Assembly (NCBI RefSeq): GCF_037975245.1
Contig: NC_092579.1
Span: 27,889,666 to 27,949,665 of the forward strand
DNA length: 60,000 bases
Source of the DNA: Apostichopus japonicus
Lineage: Eukaryota > Echinodermata > Holothuroidea > Aspidochirotida > Stichopodidae
Direction: 5' to 3'
Shown: positions 1-11,811 of the stretch, piece by piece
How positions within the stretch are numbered: the stretch's first letter is position 1
Layout: every line of letters begins with the position of its first letter
The notes under the pieces: generated by a model
The model's input: the letters and a program-made list of their open reading frames with translations, nothing else
The model's database searches: none
Told to the model about the DNA's origin: nothing
Program-made: the position numbers and the translations under genes

Positions 1-669
1 TTCACAAAAAGACCCTCATACAAGAAAAATATGTGGCAGGCGTTGCAGACTAATTGGTAAAAAGTGGTCGTTTTACGACCAAGGCTGGTTGATTACATAA
101 TCTCATGAAACTTTTCCATGATAGCGTGCTATAGTTTGGGTTTATACAGCAGACCTTTTATACATGTATACTGTTATGACAACATGGTGTGGAGGGGGAT
201 GGGGAGGGATGGGTCAATATCAATATCATGTCCTCGGATTTCCTGGCAAAAGTATGTTCACCACACTCTTATCGTTGCAAAGGTTCCATGTAAACATCCA
301 ATATAACATTGCATTTTTTTTTTATAATTGATATTCCTTTTCATGTGAAAATACCATTGTGCTATTTACTGCACTTATTTTAGTTACATAGTAAAGCAAA
401 GTATTTGTGTAAAAAGTTTGATAGATAAAACTTTCATTCCACAATAGCAACCTTATTTATATAAGTCAGCTTGTAAAGATCTGTTTAGCCGGAAAATTAC
501 TCCAAAATGGAAGCATATGGCATTTACTTAACAAGTGTGTTTTTGCTACGGGATTAACTTCCTATCGTACTGTATGATCTTCCTGTGTACTGTACGTAGT
601 GTACAGTACCTGTATGTATGACTATGATTTGATTGATTTATGTTTTTTTTTCTTTCTCATTTGATACAG
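1..669. other. Left edge: intron sequence of the fusion gene
   Basis: A+T-rich, with no open frame that joins in phase to the exon at 670 (an upstream exon must end one base into a codon). It probably belongs to the intron before the first visible exon. No repeat was recognised. Confidence 0.5.
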
Positions 670-3600
670 TGGTTTACTGTGACTACACAGCATCTGGCCA
701 GTAAGTATTCTGCATATGGAGCTATTTTACCTTTAAATAACTCACATTTATGAACAAGGTTGAAAGAAAATAGTTGTAGCCTAAACTTATTTATAAGGTC
801 CCCAACTACCAAACATTTTAACTGCCACCAAAACAATACATTCAGCCTTTTGGACTGTTTTCCATATTAAAATTGTGATTTGACTGCAGTGCATTCTTTG
901 AAATTCACTGCATATTAATATTAAGCTGCTGCAGTTATAGGTCCACTGTCAATGCCAATGTTGGTTAATTTGAATACATAGCAACAGTGTTTGAATATAT
1001 ACTGTACCCTACAATAAAATGGTGTGTTGTAATATAGTATTGCAGCTGTTTATTACTATATTTATAAACAACTACTGTTCCCTGTGCAGATGTTTGCTAC
1101 ATTTTCTATTCCATATCAGTGAAACATCAAGAATATTCTTATTCTGTACAGTCTAGTTACATAGGGCATCGTATATATTTAGTGACAGATAAGCTCCTGG
1201 CCTAGAATTTCACATAGGATATTATAGAGGGGGAAAGGTTAAATATCAATAAATCCCAGACTATATTCATTATGATGTATTGAACTTTTGTTTATTTCCA
1301 TAATGTATATAGTTTTTTTTTTTTAAAGGTATATAAGTATTAACTGAAAAAACAGTTGGTAAATTGTATTTTGTTCTTGATGCTATGAAGCTGATCAAAG
1401 AAAAAAGAAAAGATGAGATTTTAGTTGTGATACATATTTTACATGTTTTATTTTGTTTCTCAGGGCACTGAGGAGTTTTGAAGATTTCATCCAAGGGCAA
1501 GTTCTACCAATGTATGGAAATGTCCATACCACAACAACAGTCACATCACTTCAAAGTACACTCTTCAGACACGAAGCAAGGTAATTTGTAATTAATGTCA
1601 ACTACTGTATATTACTTCTTTTGTTTTAAAAACAGTTTTTTTTCTGAGACCTGGGGACGGTAAGTCTCTTTGTTGGAATGGGAAGGGAGGGGGGGGGGGG
1701 AAGGAGGAGGTTAGGTGTCAAACTGGTGAGGTGGAGGAAATGTCTCATTATACCTATAGAAGCAAATAAGTAATTTGACCTCATAAATGTTTCATTCCCA
1801 TGTCAATTTTTCAGTTGATTTTGAATTAATCACATTGACCCATAAAGTAATGTTCTCTGTGCTCGATATTGAAAGTCTAGCCACTGTGGTTGATTGTTTA
1901 GCCAATAAAGAGCACTTTCTCAAAATGAAAAAAAAAATGGTCAATAAATTTTAACCAAACTGATGGAAGGATTTTTTTTAATTAATGGTCTGTAAAAGAT
2001 CAAAAAGGCATCCTAAGGATCTTATAACGATAGATAAGCTAGTAGCTGCTGTCAATACAACTGAAGATGGACCAGTTGTCAATTCAAGTGGTTTTCACAT
2101 CAACTCCAATGAAATGTATGAACTACAGTATGTAGTAATCTGAAGACATTGTTTTCTAACTATGAATCTCTCCCAGTTATTTACATTTCTTTCAATTTTC
2201 CTTCAGAGATATCATTCGGAATGCGGTCAGGGCCAGTGAACACGACGCTGTCATCTTTGTTGGAAGTGGATGTACCGCAGCCATCCACAAGCTTGTCAAT
2301 GCTCTTGACTTACAGATGCCTCCAGTAAGTTCACACCAGGCTGGGCGTTATTTAAAGACAGGGGTGGGCTCGTGATCGATTTTGAGAGCCGCAGTGAAGA
2401 TTGAACCCAACCTGCGACCTGCAACGCTTATAAAAGGGTATCAAGGGATCACAATGTCCTACATTGCCATTTGTTCATATTTGATATTGAAATATCCCTA
2501 TCAAAAGTAGGCCATGTGCACAAACTCCCCATTGCATACGTATTTTATGGTTTTGTAAAACCTTGCAGCTCGCCCCCCCCCGTCCCCCCCCAAAAAAATT
2601 GGAGAGATGCCCTATGCCCACCTGAGTATTGGTATGATATCATATGTAACATTCCAGTAGGAGTTTACAACATGTAGTAGTCTAATGAAAGTCAGTGTAT
2701 TCAGCCCTGCCAACACTAAGTTTAAAATATCTCTTTGTCTTTTACATTAATACATTTCATCAATGCATCTGATCAAGATGTTTTATTGTTTGAATACAGG
2801 TAGTCTTTACCAGCCCCTTTGAACATCATTCCAATATCCTGCCATGGAAAGAGCTAGGATCGACTGTAAGTTTTCATAATTTAAATTTTGTATCAATGTT
2901 TGTTGAGAATTACCCGTCGTTAATATCAGTTCATAACTTGTTCCTTGGCTAATAAAAGAAAAGCTCATAAGAGTTCCTTGGTGAATATAGTTTTTGTGGC
3001 AATGATCAGTCTTATTGAATTTTGAAAAATTAATATGCAAATTAAATGGCAAAGTTTAACGATAACTATTTTGGTAACAAAAAGGTCCTATTTTGAAGTG
3101 ATTTAAGATCAGTATTCGCATATTTGTGAGTTTGTTATTTCTATCTGTCGGTGGGAATGTGCATTTAAATGCTATATGAAAAAGCATTGAATTTACTGAT
3201 AAATGTCAAAAGGTTTGTCTTTTTGCCTTGCTCACATCTATTCAGGTGATAAGAATTCCACAGAGTGCATCTGGATTGGTAGATACCAAACTACTTGAGG
3301 GGGAATTAAAAGTAAGTGTACTTAAAATAAAGTTCTCTAAACTGTAAGAAAATATTTGTTTCACTTTGGAGATCCACCTGTTTGCATATTAAATGTCACT
3401 TAAAGTTAAATGACAGATTGATGTCATTACAAGACAGTGACTGTAACACATAAAAAGATATCTTTAAGAAGAAATTTTGGTATCGATTAGTTGGAGTCCA
3501 ACAAAAAAAGAAGAAAATTAAGTGCAGTAAAGAATGTTTCTGTGACAATTACAGCTTTCAGATATGTTCACCCTTTAAAATATACATAATATTTGTGTTG

Positions 3601-6600
3601 CTCTTTTAAGGCTAAGATGATTATAAAAGTTAGCACCTCATACATTTTGAAAGTTAACTGGTTGTTTTATGAGTTTTGATGATCAAACTAGGGAGTTCTT
3701 ACAACAGCTGAGCCCACCACCCCCCCCCTTCAAGGGATGACAGCTAAAACTATTTGTCTGTGAAAATTTGGTAAATATTTGGAGTTTCCTAGTGACTTTT
3801 ATTGCTTCCTGGGAGTGAGTTGTGTCATATAGTAGTTAATAGTGAAAGCTCTGTGATTGAAATTTGAAGGGACAGTTCTCAAAATATGGAAGGTAGTACA
3901 CAAATATAATACAGACTACTTGGAATGTTTTTGGTTTTTTGCATCTGAAATACCTGAATTCTTACTTGTAACTTGCAGAAATGGCAGGGTTGTGGGAGAC
4001 AGCTGATTGGTTGTTTTTCAGCTGCATCCAACATCACGGGTATTCTATCTGATACAGTGGGGATCACAGTCTTACTACATCGATACAATGCGTTAGCCTT
4101 CTGGGACTACGCCACGGCAGGTAGGCAAGTTGCGCATGGTGGTTGTGATTTGTATAATAAATAGATGAATGCAATGCAGTATTGAATGCTGGACTTGACC
4201 CTTTTTGTTTGATAGTTTTAACATGTTTTGACAACTTTGCCTCTGAAGTTTTCTGGTCTCAAAGTTTTGGAGAAACGTAAAACCTTTTGACAGTCTTGAG
4301 TTTCCTATGGTGTTCTCACTATTCTGGTTGTTTGTTATCAACAATCCTTGAATATTTTCTGAACTGAAGATAAAGTACATTTGAACTGTTGTATGTGAAG
4401 TGTAAAAGATTACAAAATGGGATCGATAAAAGAAAAGAACAGGTCCATAAAGATACTTCAAACAGCCTGATGCATTTCAGGGTCTTAGCAAGTAATCAAA
4501 ATGATTCAATGTCAATTACTTTGCCATCAGTTGCAGACATTGTCACCTGGAATGTGTAAGGGCAACATTCACTTGTTGATGAGGCTATAAACAAATTATT
4601 CAGTAGTTCTACATCCTTTCCTTAGTTTTTTTGTATACTTTTCTTTTCCTTTTACAAATACTTGCTTTGTATTTTTTGTATATTTATTTTCTTCATTTTG
4701 GTTGTTACTTTGCAGGTCCATATGTTGATATTACTATGAATCCTGTTATCAATGGGTAAGGCCACTACAGTTCCTATCTTGTTTTCAAAATGTAAAATAT
4801 CAACTGAGCCAAAAAAAATTGTTGAAGATTGTAGCTAGAAATTGTAGTTATAAGGGTGTCTATCTTTGCAGTCAGCATAAACCATTTTGATAATGGATAT
4901 ATTGTAGTTAATATAAATTTACGTTTTATTAAGTTAAGTGTAGCCAATTATTTTATGTGTGTGTGCCACCTTTGTTATATATTGTTTTTAATGTGCCCAG
5001 GTCTGACCAAGCTGCAGCTCAGAAAGATGCTATATTTCTCTCACCTCACAAGTTTGTGGGTGGTGTGGACACCCCGGGTATTTTAGTGGCCAAGAAATGT
5101 TTATTCAAGAACACAGCGCCCAATGATGGAGGAGGAGGCAGCGTCTTCTTTGTGAGTTTTTGATGCAATATCCATAGCACCAATATCCATAGCAACAATA
5201 TCCATAGCAACAATATCCGTAGCAACCATAGCAAACAAAATCCATAGCAACAATATCCATAGCACCAATATCCATAGCAACAATATCCATAGCAACAATA
5301 TCCGTTGCAACCATAGCAAACAAAATTCATAGCAACAATATCCATAGCAACAATATCCATAGCAACCATAGCAACAATCATATCTCAGTTCAGACTGTGG
5401 ACATATTGTTCAGTGTATGAACATATATTAGACTTCTAAATACTGAAATGTAATGTTGAGAGATTATAGAACATTCATCCGGTATAACTTGGGTGTTAAT
5501 GGCATAACCAAATAGTTTGCAAAATTAATAGTGAACTTGCTTCATAGCAGAACAACATTGTTTGTAAACAGAGAATCATAGCATTTTAAAATATAGAATT
5601 TAGAACAGACTTTTTAACATTGAAGTTGCTAAGCAAGGGTATTAAAAGATGCTAAATGATTCCCTGATGCAATATCCATAGCAACAATCATATCTCAGTT
5701 CAGACTGTGGACATATTGTTCAGTGTATGAACATATATCATTAAATATCGTATCTGGTGAGCCTGTCTATCGGAAGAAAGACTTCTAAATACTGAAATGT
5801 AATGTTGAGAGATTATAGAACATTCATCCGGTATAACTTGGGTGTTAAGGGCATAACCAAATAGTTTGCAAAATTTATATTGAATTTGCTTCATAGCAGA
5901 ACAACATTGTTTGTAAACAGAGAATCATAGCATTTAAAAATATAGAATTTAGAACAGACTTTTTAACATTGAAGTTGCTAAGCAAGGGTATTAAAAGATG
6001 CTAAATGATTCCCTGATGCAATAAGCATAGCAACAATCATATCTCAGTTCAGACTGTGGACATATTGTTCAGTGTATGAACATATATCATTAAATATCGT
6101 ATCTGGTGAGCCCGTCGTCATCAGCAAACAGCCCTCTAAATACTGATATGTAATGTTGAGAGATAGTAGAACATTCATCAGGTATAACTTGTGTGTTAAT
6201 GGCACAACCAAATAGTTCGCAAAGTTAATAGTGAATTTGCTTCATACCAGAATAACATTGTTTGTACACAGAGAACATAGCATTTTGAAATATAGAATTT
6301 AGAACAGACTTTTTTAACATTGAAATTGCTAAGCAAGGGTATTAAAGATACTACATGATTCCCTGATACTGAAAGTATGGTTACCTTCATAGTGGTATGC
6401 CCTGATAAAACGGAACATAATACCAATCGTTAATGACTTTCCTGCAGCAGCGATAGTTTTGATATACCAAGTCATGTTTTGTGGTTGAACAATTCATTTC
6501 CTTTTCTTACCAGGTGTCGAGAGAACATCACAGATACCTGAAGCAGATTGAAATGAGGGAAGAGGGCGGTACACCATCAATTGTCGGCGCTATCCGTGCG

Positions 6601-9600
6601 GGACTGACCTTCCAACTCAAAGAGGTAATTTGAGTCAGCTATGAAGGAAAATATGGTACTAACAAACTTTCCAAGATGAATTAAGATTATGGAAAATCCA
6701 CCAGGCCCATAGCCAGGATGAGGGAGGTGGGGGGGGGGGTGTAAACTACTCTCTCCCCTCCCCAATTTGTGCAACCACCATATGTACAGAAACCTTCATG
6801 AGTTACAGGACACAAGATATTGTGCCCCTCCTTAACCTGATGGTCCTCCCAACTGAAAATTTTATTGAAAATTCCTGGCTTATTGGCCTACACAAGATAA
6901 TGTGATTCTGTAGGAACAGAATTCAAAATATCAATACTGTTAAAATTTGACAACAAGCAGCCGTGAAAAAAGAGTTTTTGCAGGGAACTGCTACTTGGAC
7001 AGCTCCCTGGTATGTGGTATGTTGACTGTTCCTGTTGTGTGCCTCTCACACCCACAGCACAGGTACCCTTTTACTTTACTTTCTTTTACAGTATTTAACA
7101 GGCAGTTTTTCTTTTCTTTTTCATGTCTTCTCAGGCTGTTGGCTCTGATACCATTATGAAGATTGAGGAACAACTTTGTCAGTAAGTTTGATTAACTTCC
7201 AAACCTTGCAAACTTTGAACAGCAGAAAACTAAAGATTTGACATAAATATCCTGTTTGGGACTTGTCCTAAAAATCCATAGAAAGTCTATATAACAGGCA
7301 AGTTGATATTATCTAACCTTGCGTGACCTTTGAAGTTATTTCTATGTAATCCAATATTATCTGACCCTGTGTGACCTATTAGGTTATTTCTATGTATTCC
7401 AATATTATCTGCCCCTGTGTGACCTTTAAAATTATTCCCATATAGTCTCATATTACTTTCATTTTGATTGGTGTGGATAATCTTTACCTATGAACTTTAC
7501 TTTACCTATGTACAAAAGTTTTAACGATCAATATCTGGCAAACATAAGAATTAGAAAATTCAAAACTTAGAAATTAATTGATGCCCCTCCCCCCCAAAAA
7601 AAAACTTAGAGGGAATAAATATTAAAATAAAACAAAAATCTCATGTTTGGGGCAGAATATTTTTTTTTTTTCTGATAGCCTTTCACGTATGTTTTATCAT
7701 ATGATTTTTCGTCCATACTGCATTGAGGAATTATATACTATCAAAACACAATATTTAATGGGTGTCAGATCTCTGTTGTAACAGATCCAGAGAATATAAA
7801 AACAAGATAAGCTGTAAAACTACCTTCTTCTGACTACTCTGACAACTTTTTATTAACCTAGGTAGTAGAGAAAATACAAAATGTTTTAACTGGATTCTTA
7901 TTCTGAAAATAAATCTGATTTGTATTTCTCATATATTATTGCTACATTATTTTCTGCACTTTTACAGGAGAGCTGTTAAACGTTGGTCGTCTTGCCCTAA
8001 TCTACTCCTTCTAGGCAGCCTTTCGGTTCCCCGACTACCGATATTTTCGTTTCTGGTCCGGCATCCAGAGACTCGGCAGATGTTACATCATAATTTTGTC
8101 TGTGCCGTCCTGAATGATCTATTTGGTATACAGGCCCGGGGAGGATGTGCCTGCGCTGGTCCTTACGCCCAGGTGATGAAATCGTTGCTGTTTTTTATTT
8201 TACCAGTGACCCAAACTATTATCTGTGACATGGGTGATAGTATTTTGTTGTTTTTGATCCCAACATGAAAGATGCTATTCCCCCTCAATGAAAAGTTTCC
8301 TGTGGTTGTTTACACTAGTAATTATTTATGTAAGTTAATGAATGACAGAAACAGACAGGGGGTGGGGGTGGAAGTGGGGGAAGTGTCTTTAATTTCTGTG
8401 CTCTTTCGTGGTAGTAATTTAATTATCCATTTTGTGGGATGGTTTGTCCCCGAAACCCCCATCATCTAAGTAAAAGTTTTTTTGTTTTTATGTCTGATGA
8501 CAGGATGTTCTTGGTATTGATGAGGACCTGGCCCAACAATATGAAAACCTGTTACTGGAAGACAAGTAAGTGTCCAGCATGAATATCTTCATGAACCTCC
8601 TCTAGCCTTAAATTAAGTACTGGAGTGTTGGTGCCAGTGATCAGTGAAATTGGCTTGACTTGTTTCAAACATGCAGAGATTTCCCACCATGCACAGAACT
8701 AAGTGAAACTTGTATATATTCCACTGTTTTTTATGTTTTATTAGTACCAAAGTTATATCAGTTTTGTCATATAAGCATCGAGTTCTTGTAAAGGTAATAA
8801 TAAGAACTGAAAACTATGTTGTTACATTTTTGTGGTATCGAATGTATGGAGGAAAGATATGTATTTTGAAAGTTGGGAAAAACTTGAAAAAGTTTGTCAC
8901 AAACATGAAGAAATGTCAAAATGTTCAGCTGGAACTTTGGAATCAATTTGTTGATGCTCCTAGATGGTCAGTTATTTTTACCCTGCAAGAGCAATTACAT
9001 GCACTGAAATTGTAAACTAGGATTAAGATTACCTGTCATTACGTGTTCATCCTGGTTAGCCCTCACTTGGTGAAACTCGGAAGAAACGGCGGTTTTCCGG
9101 GCATAACATGATCTACAAGTGACCAAAACTGTCTTCCTTATCTTACTCCTCAAGCTCCAAGTTTGTGAAAGTTTATTCTTGCTGCAGCTGCTTCATCAGC
9201 TAAGATAAGGAAGACAGATTTGGTTAGGTTAGGTAGATCACGTGATACCGGAAAATCATTGTTTTTAAGGGTATAAACCAAGCGAGGGCAATCCAGGTTG
9301 AACTCATAATGGTTATCGAACATAACCCTCCCAGTTGGAAAGTGTTGTTAATTGGAATAGTGACAGAAGTTATGGGACTTGGAACCAAGTAAAATATTTT
9401 GTTCCTAATTTTCTGAAGTTTGCATCAAGCCTCCTCTAAATCTAAACCACACTGACTCGTCGTACTTTCCTGGGTTGGTTTTCTTTTGTTTCTCGCAACT
9501 TACATTTTCTGCTTGGAATATTAAATTGGAAAATAAATTCCAGCACAATGTTAGTAAGACAGTAATTATTTATTTTTGGTATTTAAATATTGATCTTCTT

Positions 9601-11811
9601 TTCAGACGTCTTGATAGGGTCCATCTAAGGCGGTACAATGAATATTCAGATAGAGAAGTGCTGAGGTGAGCATGATGTTCATTTCGGTCCATTAATTTTT
9701 TTAGCTTAGAATGATAGGGTCTCGTGAGTTTATAACTTAGGATGAAATAGAGCAAAGAACTATTTGCAAGAGCGAACTGCGGTTTGGAACTTTAGAGGAA
9801 TATTGCTAAATCTCATATATGTACATTAGTGTGTTTAGTTCTTAAAAGAATCCAGATAGTAGTAGAATGTTGAAGATGGGTAGTTTTGGGACATGAGGGA
9901 TGTTTTCTAATTTTGTTGTTATGCGATCGTCTGTTTGGTATTCTACATTTTTTGCATGAAGAGGAACAAACCTGGTATTAGCACACTACTATGTAACAGT
10001 GTCTGTTATGTTGCTGACCCTTTGGACGTCCTGATTCTCAACCCTGTGCATGTGTCTCGTATGCATCAGGGATAACTGGTAAATAACCATGCCAGAATTG
10101 GATAGACAGTGATTGGAGCAAGCAAATTATGTCATTGATTTGACTGCAACTACTGACAATTGTGCACATCCCAAACAGCAAGTTTAAAGATATATTGATT
10201 AATGACTACACAGGCACCTAATATGCAATAGTTCAAGGAAGAACAGCATTCCTTTGAAAGAGTAAAGTTTACAGTAGGTCACATGTTAAGGATGTTATCC
10301 AAAGTGCAATGCTGGAATGACATGGTATCAAAGTAAGTCCCGTTGTCATGTGGAGTCACTCGCAAACTGAATGCCTCATGCATTATTTTTTGCTGTAATC
10401 CATCCAGTACAGTATAATGCTCCTAATCCTATATAAAACCGACTTTGCAAAGTGTAAATACTTTGTTAACACTTTGTAATTACAAAATAGGTTATAATGT
10501 GTCCTTCACAGGTAAATCTATAGCATTTTGTCACATATCTGATATTTTTCATTTTTTTTAACAGGCCAGGATTTGTCCGACTTAATCTAGCATACTTTAT
10601 GAAAGATGAATGCGTTAAATTTGTGCTCGATGCTGTTGCCATGGTAGCAGAACATGGATGGAAGTTACTCCCTCAGGTAAGTATCCTGGGTGTGGACTGA
10701 CATACAAAACCTTTGTATTATGATCTCAAAGAAGTGTGATTAAATATAGTATTTCAATTTCAGTATTGCACAATAGATTTAATTGCTGTGAGTATGTTTC
10801 ATTACATATATATATATCAGTTGTAACCCACAACCTCCCCAGATGCTAGGCCTTATTGCCAACGCCTTTAGCCACTTGTCGCTTCACAATAATTTTTGTA
10901 GCAACAAAATTCTCGTCTCATTCATTTCTAGTACATGTTCAACCCGGAAACTGGCGAATGGAAACAGCGCCATCATCAGGTATTTCAAGATCGCCGGTGG
11001 TTGGGATCCATCTCGTATGCCTCGGGGGAGATGGTCGTTCCTTCTCCTCCAGCAGTGAAGCCAAAGGGTGCCTTACCTGGGTCATACCAGGTACTTTCTT
11101 CCTCATTCATTCCACAATGCATCAAACTTTATAATGAAGACTTTCAATGTTAGATCTTGTCTGGCTGTCTCTTCTGTTCCGACTGTACTCTCTTGCCATT
11201 GTCCTGAGCTTTGTATATTGTTTTACTGTGCACATGTTTTAAAATGTCTTATGTTTTCATATTTTTACAATTGTTTGATACTGTACATTTTAGGTTTTCA
11301 TATTTTAATGTTTGTATCTCATATGCTGTTTTAAAATGTCTTATGTTTTCATATTCTTACAATTGTTTGATACTGTACGTTTTAGGTTTTCATATTTTAA
11401 TGTTTGTATCTCATATCCTGTTTTAAAATGTCTTATGTTCTCATATTCTTACAAATGTTTGATACTGTACGTTTTAGGTTTTCATATTTTAATGTTTGTA
11501 TCTCATATCCTGTTTTATACGAGCATGCATTTACACTTGTGGTTTAATAAAGTTGATCTAATCTAATCTAATCTTTAGAAGATACCTCAGACATTTGCAT
11601 ATTTGGTGTAACTGTAAACTATGTTGTCAGTTCTTGATAAAGACCAATTGGAGTCACTAGTCTGTTATGCTTCATTTCATATGCTTTAAAAGTCTTCAAT
11701 AGTCACTATAAATTTGCTTATTTCATTATGTTTTTAAATGCAGTGTAATTTTCTTTTTCTGTACAGGAATGTTTACAGTTTGCTCAGCAAGTATTCACTA
11801 CAGCTGAACAG
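670..11811 (+). CDS. PLP-dependent aminotransferase class V (SufS/NifS-like) domain exons
   Basis: Sixteen exons encode residues 1-510 of the visible protein. Seen in order: DYTASG near the start; a glycine/alanine turn [12 protein letters not shown] (about 68-80); the EHHSN motif (96-100), where the second His matches the residue that stacks on PLP in SufS; ASNITG (148-153); WDYATA (174-179), with D175 as the PLP-pyridine aspartate; and LSPHKF, with K210 as the Schiff-base lysine. A conserved loop [10 protein letters not shown] (353-362) follows, then the small C-terminal domain with GSISYASGE. The family includes bacterial class V proteins carrying the same cysteine loop. C356 or C358 is the natural candidate persulfide cysteine. 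Alternatives are another class V activity, such as selenocysteine lyase or a lyase, so desulfurase is the favoured but unproven reading. Confidence 0.88.

Noticed and set aside
5046-5381. Minus-strand frames of [10 protein letters not shown] repeats
   Set aside because: Produced by the 15-bp intronic repeat, whose length is a multiple of three; it overlaps the real plus-strand lysine exon.
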